Assembly: GCF_000143415.4 (NCBI RefSeq) | Contig: NW_003314262.1 | Coordinates: 4,589,131 to 4,653,130, forward strand | Reading direction: 5' to 3' | Length of the DNA stretch: 64,000 nt | Source of the DNA: Selaginella moellendorffii | Taxonomy: Eukaryota; Streptophyta; Lycopodiopsida; Selaginellales; Selaginellaceae | Shown here: positions 8,452 to 17,088 of the stretch, piece after piece | Position numbering within the stretch: the first letter of the stretch is position 1 | Layout: every line of letters starts with the position of its first letter | Notes under the pieces: generated by a model | Databases searched by the model: none | What the model saw: only the letters and a program-made list of their open reading frames with translations | Told to the model about the DNA's origin: nothing | Made by a program: the position numbers and the translations under genes

Positions 8452-11439
8452 CTACTTCCACATCCAACCATGCACAACATTATCCACCGATATGCTCATG
8501 CTGGGATCCCTTGGATTCAGCACCCATCTCTTTTCTAGGCAATCCTTCGTATATCCGGAACTTGGCTTGAACCACTCCACAGTTACATTGAAAGAGTTAG
8601 TTTCCGCATCCTCCTCTGCATCAGTGATGCAGCGCCCCACCCATTTCATTTGTTTTTTATTACTAGGTCTGACAAGCACGACCATTCCTTTGCAGACCTG
8701 TACTGGATTGAATGCTGAATCCGGCTTCTTGTTCCTCGGCCCACAATAGTGATCCTCAACATCGTTATCTGTCACTGCATTTCTAGAGGACATTGTTCCG
8801 CTACTATCTGGTGCTCTGGGTTCTGGCCAAAAGGACTCTTCCAATTCTTCATATACAACTGGCCCATTTTGGATAGCAGATATAATCTTCTCCCAGTATT
8901 CGAGCAAAGGCTTGCACCTCTGAAAATAGGATTCTCCACCAAACACCAACCCCCTCTTCCAGAAGGCAATATGCTGTCTAATCCCGGCCACTATACTTTC
9001 CTGGTCTTTGAGTCCATTCGGGTGCATCGGCCATGGGGAACCCTGAGGAATCATAGGTTCCCCAGTTATGGGATCTCTCTTGAAGAGTTCAATGCCGTCC
9101 ACTGGCAGCCACACTGTGTCCCATTCTCTCATCTTGTACCTCATCACTAGAGCACCGTCACGCATGCTGAAATGAAACTGAAGAGGCTTGGAGTGGCCAA
9201 TCAGCATTTCGGATCCGTCCCTGATGTAGCCTCTTACAAACCCCTTAAAGTCTGGAACCTCTGTCACAAGTGCAGCTTCAACAGTGCCTTTGATGCAATT
9301 TTGGAATTCATCGTAGAGTTGTGGGAGGGTGAGGACATTGGATCGCCGGAGGGACTCTGCCAGGTGACTGAACATGGCATCGACATCTTCATGAGTGTGC
9401 CCAACCATGAGAAAGCCAAGTGTAACCGTTTCAAATATGCCTTTGGCAACAAGCATCGCCAAGTACGCGAAGATGTACATGTTTTTGTTCTCACTGCCAG
9501 CATTGTCTGTTTGGAGCAGAAGATGGGGTGGAAGGCCATATCGGCCGCAAGAACTTCCTTGAGATTCTACTTCGTTTAGATGAGGCTGTGCATTCACCGG
9601 GCGACTAGCCTCGTCGGAATGGCATGAGGCCTCACGTGATAACCCTACAATCTGACGGCCAACATATTCACTGGGATGGCATGGGGCCCCACGCGATACT
9701 GCAAGCCTTTGCTCCTCCTCCAGCTGAACCCTGTATGGGGTTCGATCGACAAGGGCCTTATGCAAGGGTTGGCCGTTCAGCTCAGTCTGCGCACTTTGCA
9801 GAGACCTTAAGTGTTTTGCTAGGGATGCAATCATCATGTTTGCACCCCCGCCACCCCATAGAGGTACAAAGAAGTTCCCATAGTTCTGGGCACCATGCCC
9901 ATGAGCGATTATGCCAAACAGAGACACAGGCAGCTGCATGGATGAAGAGATTGCCTTGGGGGCAGGATTGAGTCGAGGTAAGCACGTCTTTTTCTGGTCC
10001 ATTTTGTCGTGGATGATGCAGAGGTAAGAGTCAGGTCTCTCCATGGAGAGAATCCTGTTATGATAATATGTAGTCCTGCAGCTTCTCTGCTCGATGTTGT
10101 GGTCGAGCTGCCTTCTAACCAACGTCTCTCGCTCTTGAGTGCTGCAAGAATTCTTCGACAAAACCATTTTGATAGCAGTGCACTCGTCACACTTTGAAAA
10201 GCTGGAGTACTTTCCTATACTCACATCCCTGAACCTGTTGCTCCACAATCTACTAAATCTAGATTGGCTCAGCTTCCTGTAGCCATTACTCTGGAGTTCC
10301 CGATTCACATCTTCCAATATGGCCCCCTTGGTATACATGGAAGGGAGAACTCGTTGGGTGTCTCGTGTTCCATCTTCCAAGAGGCGGGTTTTATGTGGTT
10401 GCTGCTCGCTATATGTCTCGACAAACCTTTTGAAGATTGCCTCTCCATATACAACATGACCCCTGGTTTTGTACGTACCGTCGTTCCCATGGGCTGCCTG
10501 TTGAACCCTTTGTTCCTCGAACTCAGTTTTGATTCTGTAGAATGTGGTTCGAGGGACTCCATAAATGATTCTCCATGCCTTCATGCAGACCAAACCCCTC
10601 TGGAAGACCATGCCCCCCACCTGATGTTCTGAAGCATCAACAGATGACCGTAATGCCTCATACACAAAATTGCGAGCTGCCTTCCAGGACAATGTCTTGT
10701 ATCTTGCTCTCTCCTCTTCAATAGCATCCCAATCAGCATGTTGACAGCACCTCTTCTTGCAACAAGCAACTGTCGAGACCATTCGAACCTCCATCGCCAT
10801 TTTCTGCCTTTTCGGTTCGTTGCTCAGATCCCTTTGGCTGCGCTTTAGGAAGGTGTACTTTCTTTTCCCATGAAGAGATGTTTTGTCATCAATTGTAGTG
10901 GTGTTTGATTGTGAATCCTTCACATTCTCAAACACTAAGTGCCTCAATTTCCACCGCACAATGCTTCCAATAGTCAGACTGTTTTCTTTTGTGTCAACAA
11001 CCTCTAAAATCGCAACTCCAATATCATCCCAACCCAATTCTTGATTAGCAACCGCATCTCTTGGATCGACAACTGTGGCTAAGCCCTCAGCTACCACCTC
11101 CCCCTCGGGGTTGTTTAGAAACACCTTTGCCTGAATCCATGTAGCACGGTTCTTAAGATCCACGGAGGGAACATGCGTTGCACTTGCGCTGTCCCCAACA
11201 TCTGCTTTCCTCTGAAGATTTTTCAAGGCAACAACAACATTTACCCCGACAACCATCTCTCCTCGTTCAATAGCAACCACATTCCTATCGAAGACAGTCT
11301 CTACTGATATAGCAGCATTGACTTCCCCAAGCCTTTGACAGTGTATAACAAAGTTCCGATCCATAGACACAATGGTCCCTTTTGCAACTCTCTTCCCACC
11401 ATTCAAAATGTAAACCTTTTCCCTAACCCTGAAGGCCAT
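8452..11439 (-). CDS. Transposase-like protein, 995 aa, intact (DUF7869-type core)
   Basis: One uninterrupted frame from an ATG at 11439. Residues about 15-80 and 100-175 look like two copies of a beta-rich module (VAKG or VAEG starts). A Cys/His cluster, CCKKRCCQH, is at 226-234 and a CxxC pair at 417-420. The conserved core follows: HDKMDQKK (Asp478, Asp481), TDNAGSENKN (Asp645) and GHTHEDVD (680-687, acidic Glu684/Asp685/Asp687). This D, DN, GHTHExxD pattern is what I associate with eukaryotic DUF7869 transposon proteins of RNase H fold, a family assignment made from memory. An insertion at residues about 570-630 contains two palindromes in coding DNA. The gene lies divergent to the ParB/FCP1-like gene, with two palindromes between their 5' ends. 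It is the only intact gene of the element and so the likely mobilising enzyme. Confidence 0.7.
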   Translation of the reverse strand: MAFRVREKVYILNGGKRVAKGTIVSMDRNFVIHCQRLGEVNAAISVETVFDRNVVAIERGEMVVGVNVVVALKNLQRKADVGDSASATHVPSVDLKNRATWIQAKVFLNNPEGEVVAEGLATVVDPRDAVANQELGWDDIGVAILEVVDTKENSLTIGSIVRWKLRHLVFENVKDSQSNTTTIDDKTSLHGKRKYTFLKRSQRDLSNEPKRQKMAMEVRMVSTVACCKKRCCQHADWDAIEEERARYKTLSWKAARNFVYEALRSSVDASEHQVGGMVFQRGLVCMKAWRIIYGVPRTTFYRIKTEFEEQRVQQAAHGNDGTYKTRGHVVYGEAIFKRFVETYSEQQPHKTRLLEDGTRDTQRVLPSMYTKGAILEDVNRELQSNGYRKLSQSRFSRLWSNRFRDVSIGKYSSFSKCDECTAIKMVLSKNSCSTQERETLVRRQLDHNIEQRSCRTTYYHNRILSMERPDSYLCIIHDKMDQKKTCLPRLNPAPKAISSSMQLPVSLFGIIAHGHGAQNYGNFFVPLWGGGGANMMIASLAKHLRSLQSAQTELNGQPLHKALVDRTPYRVQLEEEQRLAVSRGAPCHPSEYVGRQIVGLSREASCHSDEASRPVNAQPHLNEVESQGSSCGRYGLPPHLLLQTDNAGSENKNMYIFAYLAMLVAKGIFETVTLGFLMVGHTHEDVDAMFSHLAESLRRSNVLTLPQLYDEFQNCIKGTVEAALVTEVPDFKGFVRGYIRDGSEMLIGHSKPLQFHFSMRDGALVMRYKMREWDTVWLPVDGIELFKRDPITGEPMIPQGSPWPMHPNGLKDQESIVAGIRQHIAFWKRGLVFGGESYFQRCKPLLEYWEKIISAIQNGPVVYEELEESFWPEPRAPDSSGTMSSRNAVTDNDVEDHYCGPRNKKPDSAFNPVQVCKGMVVLVRPSNKKQMKWVGRCITDAEEDAETNSFNVTVEWFKPSSGYTKDCLEKRWVLNPRDPSMSISVDNVVHGWMWK
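9619..9697. repeat. Two palindromes inside the transposase coding sequence
   Basis: Sites at 9619-9640 (ATGGCATG, centre AGGCCT, CACGTGAT) and 9676-9697 (ATGGCATG, centre GGGCCC, CACGCGAT) lie 57 bases apart. Read on the coding strand they give the related peptides SRGAPCHPSE and SREASCHSDE, in a variable linker between the first and second conserved acidic motifs. Confidence 0.8.
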
Positions 11440-11673
11440 TCTAAAAGTGCAGAAAAGAAGTTAAAACCATACAAAAAATGATTGGAGAATGGCCTAAATC
11501 ATAACATACCAAACAACCTCAATAGCATGAGGCCACATGCCATTATTCAAACATGCTATTGACACCCACGTGAAATTTCGCATTCACAAAATTGGCATGA
11601 GCCCTCATGCCATTAGTGGTACCAGCTGCTAGCTTTTCATCTGTCAGCTCTAATTGTTGTGCATTTCTGAACA
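11440..11673. promoter_or_regulatory. Divergent intergenic region with two palindromes
   Basis: About 230 bases separate the transposase ATG (11439, minus) from the first recognisable exon of the plus-strand gene (acceptor CAG at 11671-11673). Palindromes sit at 11522-11543 (ATAGCATG, centre AGGCCA, CATGCCAT) and 11592-11613 (TTGGCATG, centre AGCCCT, CATGCCAT), 70 bases apart. Their place between two divergent genes is where an autoregulatory operator would be expected; that function is inference. I see no clear TATA box. Confidence 0.6.
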
Positions 11674-12340
11674 GGCGAGGAATTGCGTTCTTCTTCCAGC
11701 CACTGTCAATGTGGATGCAGAGAAGGGGGAGGAGCTCACCAGTTGGACTTTCGGGATGGAAGGCGAGGATCTGAGGCTGTACAACACAGATGGTGGGAGA
11801 AAAGAATGCATGGGGATCCTCATCCAAGTGACAGACACTCCATGCAGTTCCATGCAAGAATATGGACTGGCACTTGTGGTAGAGACAGTGTCTGCCTTCA
11901 AGATCCACCTTGCACATCCTAACAGCTTCCCGGAGGGGGGCAGCGGCTATGAGGAATTCCTAGAGGGAGCTAGGGAGAGGTTGTCCAGGAGGCCCACAAT
12001 TTCAAAGACGCTGCGGGTCTATGAAGATCACATGGAATCCACGGACCTCACCTACGGCGATGTTCAAAAACTATATTCCAACATTGAGCCGTTGAGAGTG
12101 CCTCCAATTCGCGAAGCGAAGGGGAAGGGGGTCGATCTGGAAACTACCCCGAAGCAGAAAAGGGTGGTCAAGCTCAAGCCGACGTTCGACTCTCCTGCTC
12201 AATAAAAGAAGCTACTTGGTGATGCCATTGCCTCGGATTCGAACACTACACCCACCAAAAATAAGAGCCACAAAGAGCAGAAAGAGCAAGAAAAGGCAGC
12301 AAAAATCGTCGCAGATAATAGTACTTGTTACTATTCCAAC

Positions 12341-12620
12341 AAAGTATATACAATCGACGTGAGCCGTATCGACATCCAAAGCAAATACAACCACAGGCTA
12401 GTATCTGATGAGTGGGTGGAGAAACTGAAGCAGAAGATGCTGGCAAGTCCAGTAACACCCGCCATCGCAGACGTGATCCCCTACTACCGAACAATGAAGG
12501 GCGAGACGAGGTTTCCAGACTTGATCAATAAGAAGGTGTTGGACGATCAGAACATCCGGTTCTATGCCGTCTCCGGGCAGCATTCTAGCTTGGCGATGCA
12601 AGAGATAGTTGTGGATATTA
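12341..12620 (+). other. ParB/sulfiredoxin-fold-like N-terminal domain (part of fusion gene)
   Basis: The frame reads KVYTIDVSRIDI, then after a basic stretch NHRLVSDEWVEKLKQKM, and about 70 residues later FYAVSGQHSSLAMQ. This is the ParB N-terminal layout: a beta strand with an Arg, a helix that begins with a variable residue and selects the site, then a glycine/His box like the GxHR motif of ParB and DGQHR proteins. The final Arg of the box is Ser here. In bacteria such domains bind CTP or act on DNA at parS palindromes. Activity in this protein is unknown, and the match is by eye. A Lys/Glu-rich linker with the TAA at 12203 precedes it. Confidence 0.5.
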
Positions 12621-12853
12621 TGATGGGCGAGGAGGTGAAGAAAGTCTTCAAGACAAGAGTTGTCCACCTGATAAAAGGCAACTCGCCCCTCCGATCTATC
12701 ATATACATCTCCCACGCGCAGAATGTCAAGCAAGAAACGTGCTACAAATCGGGTCTACACGAGACATTGGCACGAACACGGAAGCTCTGGGTTCAACTGA
12801 AGAAGCCACAAAAACCAGGACAAGGACGTGCACTAGCAACTAGCGCCTGGCAG

Positions 12854-12907
12854 GTAAGCCTCGTTGCATGTGGCATAGCATGTGGCCTCACGCCATTTCC
12901 ATTGCAG
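12854..12907 (+). other. 54-nt intron carrying a palindrome (12875-12896)
   Basis: Splice sites CAG|GTAAGC and TTGCAG|GAA flank a 54-base insertion that is open in frame only because its length is a multiple of three. Within it lies ATAGCATG, centre TGGCCT, CACGCCAT. The palindrome occupies 22 of the 54 intron bases. Confidence 0.65.
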
Positions 12908-13692
12908 GAATTCTCGAGTCTTCTCTCGAAAACACTGGGGGTCAATGACACACTCAGCATCCATAACATTCTACTCGCGACAAAAGTTGTTTTTGACAAA
13001 TGGGTAGATGTGCTGAGGAGGTACCATGACGGGGAGTTGCTAAACTCAATGGGTGTGGAGGACAGCCGGAAGCCCAATGATTTGAAGCTCAACGCCTTGC
13101 GTTTCTCGCGGTCTCTAGACGACGACGACCTTCTGACAGTGGCTAATGCTCTTCTATGTGGTGAGGTAGTCTTCAACAAGACCAAAATGACTCTCGGCAA
13201 TATTGTGACATACGAGGACTTGTGCACGACTCTGAGAGCTCGTGCGCTATTGAAGGATTCGATCTTCGAGCAAGTGGCCGTGGAGAGGGTGAGCATCGAC
13301 ACCACGCAAGAGATGATGGAAGCGCTGGAGTTGTCAAATGAAGACATCGACGAGTACGTGAAGGGGGCCCCCAAGTTCATCGATCTGCTGCGGGATGCCA
13401 CGAAAAGTAAAGCTGAGAAGTTGGATCAGTATCCAAATTTCATTAAGAGGGATGTCGACCGCCGACTTCAGAAACAGCTCAACCCCGCAGCAGAGGCCTA
13501 TCGAGAACCTTACCGGGTATACGTGAATTCGGATGAGGATCAAAGGTGGAGGAGCATTGTTTCCCGCAGAGATGAGCAAGTCAAGAACATCTTTTGTGTG
13601 ATGGACTTCACAAACGAGGAGATCACTCATGCAGACAAAGTCAGCTCCATCATTGACTTAATGGTGGGACTTGCGAAGGTGGAATCTTCAGT

Positions 13693-14231
13693 ATGATCTA
13701 CGACTCCGAATCCTATCACAAGTTCTGGAAAGCCTTGAACGAGGTGAAGGCTCGGTTGAAAGGCAAGGAGATGCGGGAGATCCATGGGATAATGGCTAAG
13801 AAGAAGATACCAACGAATGTCCGCATCTTCACACTCGCCCTTGTTATTGGTCCTGCAGCAGAGTGGGACTGGAGTGACTTCCCAGCTTCGTTCGACAAGG
13901 CCGATCGAATTGATTTGAGGGAGGTCAATTTACCCGTGCCTGAGGAACTGAAGACGGCTATGGAGCTTTCGAATCCAAAGAAAGAAGAAAGCTCCAGGTG
14001 CAGCATGGGAAATGCTCAGTTGGGTCTTCAACGCAATAGCGGGTGGGTCACCTGCTTCCGACTCCAAGAGCAAATGCATTGTCGAGTACAACTGCGGCGG
14101 ACTATTCTTTTGAGCCGCACTACTCAAGGGTGTCCCGTGTGTTGCGGTGACAAACTCCATTGAAGAGGTGACTTCAATAGAGTATATAATTACAGTTGCC
14201 AAAGAAAAACAGTATCTTCTCTGCGAACCTG
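13693..14231 (+). other. Middle conserved region of the fusion gene, two frame changes
   Basis: Frame 1 from 13693 gives a Lys/Glu-rich segment ending near an AAAGAAAGAAGAAAG tract at about 13978-13991. Reading then resumes in frame 2 with APGAAWEMLSWVFNAIAGG, and after TGA 14111 with LLKGVPCVAVTNSIEEV up to the splice donor at 14232. Because the later frame joins exon 3 correctly, the true product used it. The GAA-rich tract is a natural slippage site. An alternative at 13691 would be a 32-nt intron (GTATGA to CACAAG), which would also bypass the stop. I recognise no family in this segment. Confidence 0.5.
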
Positions 14232-14368
14232 GTGAGTACGCACTTTAAGTTTAAATGTTATCTCACAAGCTCTGTATGTAGGAGCGTGGCCACCCCCAGA
14301 TGCTGAAACGGCATTAACAGCTACTGTTGAAGATACCCATGTTGGGCCGAGCTCACAACCTGCACAAG

Positions 14369-14406
14369 GTAAGGTCACGTGAGGCCTCACGCCATTTTGA
14401 TTATAG
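14369..14406 (+). other. 38-nt intron consisting largely of a palindrome (14374-14395)
   Basis: CAAG|GTAAGG to TTATAG|ATC. The stop in the retained reading frame and the phase-1 join both require removal. The arms are GTCACGTG and CACGCCAT with centre AGGCCT. The whole intron is only 16 bases longer than the palindrome, which is unusually short for a plant intron. Confidence 0.6.
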
Positions 14407-14496
14407 ATCATTGTGAATATTCAGACACGAGGACTGAAAAGCACACTGGTGGCGCGTCGAAGAAGGACAAACAGACAAGCAATAGGAAAAAAGGAG

Positions 14497-14545
14497 GTAC
14501 AAATTATATTTGCAATGGCGTGTGGTCTCATGCCATTCCTTGCAG
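14497..14545 (+). other. 49-nt intron carrying a palindrome (14515-14536)
   Basis: GGAG|GTACAA to TTGCAG|GAG. Arms ATGGCGTG and CATGCCAT, centre TGGTCT. The exon join restores the phase-1 frame of the basic linker. Confidence 0.65.
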
Positions 14546-14689
14546 GAGACACTTCTTCAAAGGCAAAACAGGCAAGCACCAGCCAAGCTCAAACTGACAG
14601 TGGTCATAAAAAGCGAAAGCACATTGGACAGTCGTCGGGATCAGAGGCGTTTGATTCGAAAAGGAAGAAGGGCAACGAAAAGATGATAG

Positions 14690-14736
14690 GTAATGCCTCG
14701 CGGTTATGGCGTGTGTGCTCATGCCATTCATTGCAG
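14690..14736 (+). other. 47-nt intron carrying a palindrome (14706-14727)
   Basis: GATAG|GTAATG (donor) to TTGCAG|ATCAAG. Arms ATGGCGTG and CATGCCAT, centre TGTGCT. As in two of the other three palindrome-bearing introns, the palindrome runs almost into the acceptor (ATTCATTGCAG). Confidence 0.65.
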
Positions 14737-15534
14737 ATCAAGGGCTGAGTGAAAGCAGCCAGTCACCACCTCCTGACTCAGATTCCTATAGCGGACTCCC
14801 CTTCCCCAATCTCAATGGAGAGGTACAATGGATGAGGGATGCTTTTCAAGTCAGGGCCATGTTTTTCTCATCTCGTCGTCTTTGAAGGGTGCAAGAACGT
14901 GCAGAAACCATGTTAAGACAGTCGGGTGAGGATACAGTCCTAGATCATGCACTAAAACAAGCTATGGATGTCTTGTATTTTGAGATGGAGACTCGGCCAG
15001 ATGATTTTCCCAAGATGGTCCTGGAAGAACAAGCCATCCAGCCTGAGCAGCCTATGGAAGAAATGCAGGAGGGGGATGAGGAGCCAGAGAAAGATAATGA
15101 GCAGGAAGAGCAGAAGGACGAAGAGGAGGACGAAGAGGACTTGGATGGTCCTCACAATGGTGACGATCACAATAACGACGACGAAGATGATGACGACGAT
15201 GGCTAGCCTGAGGTGGCCAAAGAGCAGCGGAGGAAGGTCATACAAGACAAACCATCAGGTAAATAATAGTACATCCATTCCTAACCTTTTACCATTTCTA
15301 ACATTGTCCATGTAGGTCGCAGAGCAAATGGTAAGTAGAGATTATTCAGTTGAATTAAGATACAAACTCTAGCCTTTAGTGTCGAGGAAGGATAGTGCCA
15401 AGCAAGGGTCGAAACGTATGTCCAATCCTTTAGAATCAGCAGTGCGCCCAAGTGATATCGGTCCTAGTTCCTCAATAGCAGTTGATGGTAAATACAGTAT
15501 AGTCGATTCAATGTGCTAATGAGTTTGTTTTTAG

Positions 15535-16122
15535 TAGCCAGTAGGGAGGATACCATCTCAATCGAAGGGAGATATTTGGACATGCATATGGATCCGCCAG
15601 TGGACTCTACTTGCCTGCAAGAGTCATCAGAGCTGGTGGAGGCTACTATCCATATCAATGCCAAACAAGCTGACCATGCTCCACTTGATGCTGCCCATAC
15701 CACTGAGTCAATCTTGTCCACGTATCCAACTGACGGTGACCAGGCGCCATTGGACCCGCATGAGGCCGCCCCAGCCGCCGAGCCGGTCGTATCCTCATTT
15801 CCAACGGACTCAACGTGTGCCCAATCGTCTGACTACGCGCCGTTGGAACCTCCCTACACCGCCCCTGCTGCCTGTTCGGTCATGTCCACTTTGCCAACGG
15901 AGGCACCAGCTGAAATGGCGTGTGATCACATGCCATCGGAACCACCCCATGCCACTATTGAGCCAGTTGTACCAAAGTCTACAGCTGAAATGGCATGTGC
16001 CCACACGCCATTGGATGCAATTGACCCCACATGGCAAAGGAGAGTATTTCCGCCCTTCACGTTTCCTCGACTAAAACCCTCTCAACAACCATCGGGAGCA
16101 CCATTCGCTAATATTGTAGATG
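15535..16122 (+). other. Repeat-linker exon with two coding palindromes (15915-15936, 15990-16011)
   Basis: The 588-nt exon is fully open and encodes a Pro/Ala/Thr-rich linker. Degenerate peptide repeats recur: DHAPLDAA, DQAPLDPH, DYAPLEPP, CDHMPSEPP, CAHTPLDA. The last two units are coded by palindromes: ATGGCGTG, centre TGATCA, CATGCCAT, and ATGGCATG, centre TGCCCA, CACGCCAT, 75 bases apart. Either the palindromes were seeded in coding DNA or the peptide repeat grew from them. Confidence 0.65.
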
Positions 16123-16169
16123 GTAAAATTGACTTGTACCATTTTTTATGCTGACGCATTTCATTTCAG

Positions 16170-17032
16170 AGTCACGGCAAAGGTACTGTATCGTTTTTGA
16201 TCTAAACGGTGTCCTTTTCTCCCATGAGCGTGGCTCGTCCTCGAATGTCACTGCACCCTCCAAAGCCTGCAGTCGCAAGTTGGTCAAAAGAGACAGATTC
16301 ACATTAATCACACGGGAGAAACTGCGGGATCTAATAATGACCATGCGACACTTAAAACAGAGGGCCGGGTTCAATTTGCAATTGGGAGTTTGGACATCCA
16401 TGATGCGCCACAATGCATTAACGTTGCTACAGATGATGCACGATCAGACGCGAGTAATATTACCATTTGACTTTCTCCTAACGTAGGAGGATTGCTTGAC
16501 TATGGTCCATGTGAGGGGTAGCAAGCCCATCTTCGTCAAGCCAGAGGCTGTAGTGATGAACCGGACTGCTAGGTCAAGTGAAATCCTCATCATCGATGAC
16601 TCGCCGATTAAAACTACAGCGAACATGCACACATATGCAGTGCACCCCATCTCTTGTAGTATGGAAACTAGGGAGAAGAAACCGTATGTTTTGGGGGACC
16701 TTGCAAAACGGCTTGGAGCGATGGTGATAGAGAACCGGCCAGTCCAAGAGGTGGCTGCAGAAATCAACCAAATGGCAGATGAAACGGTATATCAGAAGCC
16801 ATTTGATCGGACAGACACCAGTCATCATTTATGGCATGTATATTGTCTAGCCAAGCACTATCCGCATCTCCATAATCTGCTCAACCGGATGGGTTCTTCA
16901 ACCACTGAACATGAGTGTGGACGTATTAGAGAAGAGATGGCATTACTATTGGGTTTAAATCCTGATAGTGTGGAGAGTGATGAAATTCCAAAATTATTGT
17001 ATAGGCGTTGGAGGCAAAAAATAACAGTCTGA
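16170..17032 (+). other. FCP1/SCP-type HAD phosphatase-like domain (part of fusion gene)
   Basis: HAD motifs appear in order: FDLNGVLF (motif I, about 16197-16220), VWTSMMRHNA (motif II) and ILIIDDSPIK (motif III), as in the FCP1/NIF family that dephosphorylates protein Ser/Thr such as the RNA polymerase II tail. The second Asp of motif I (DxD) is Asn, a variant I recall from plant HAD-like proteins with DLNG; it would remove the usual general acid. TAG 16484 interrupts the domain between motifs II and III in an otherwise open frame. A C-terminal extension rich in His and Arg ends at 17032. Confidence 0.6.
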
Positions 17033-17066
17033 GATGGCATGTATTTATTTAAAAATGTAACTTATT

Positions 17067-17088
17067 ATGGCATGGGGTTCCATGCCAT
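17067..17088. repeat. Element-specific palindrome 3' of the fusion gene
   Basis: Arms ATGGCATG and CATGCCAT are perfect, centre GGGTTC. A left half-site, ATGGCATG, also occurs at 17034-17041, directly after the stop codon. Confidence 0.75.

Larger units (their letters stand above)
11674..17032 (+). pseudogene. ParB-like/FCP1-phosphatase-like fusion gene, about 10 exons, with stops and frameshifts
   Basis: Exon ends inferred from GT-AG sites and frame continuity are: to 12853; 12908-14231; 14282-14368; 14407-14496; 14546-14689; 14737-15258; 15316-15330 (15-nt microexon); 15380-15487; 15535-16122; 16170-17032. From 14231 onward every junction is phase 1 and the frame joins cleanly, so this is one gene. 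Order: ParB-like domain, conserved middle region, basic Lys/Arg-rich segment, acidic Asp/Glu tract, Pro/Ala repeat linker, FCP1-like domain. Breaks: TAA 12203, frame changes near 13691 and 13985, TGA 14111, TGA 14883, TAG 15204, TAG 16484. Each of these in-frame stops is one C-to-T change from a Gln or Arg codon. The first exon and true start are not found; ATG 11756 is the first in-frame ATG. Four introns carry the palindrome. Confidence 0.65.

Noticed and set aside
8399-10769. Plus- and minus-strand frames of 60-135 codons overlapping the transposase
   Set aside because: They are shadows of the 995-codon frame and show no protein family.
13691-13722. A 32-nt intron (GTATGA to CACAAG) in the fusion gene
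   Set aside because: It would bypass the TGA at 13694, but 32 nt is shorter than any intron in the window; a frameshift is at least as likely, so it is noted only as an alternative.
12203-16486. Reading the in-frame stops of the fusion gene as an alternative genetic code or programmed readthrough
   Set aside because: The transposase, ICT1 and synthase genes use the standard code with no internal stops, and all three stop types occur, consistent with ordinary decay.
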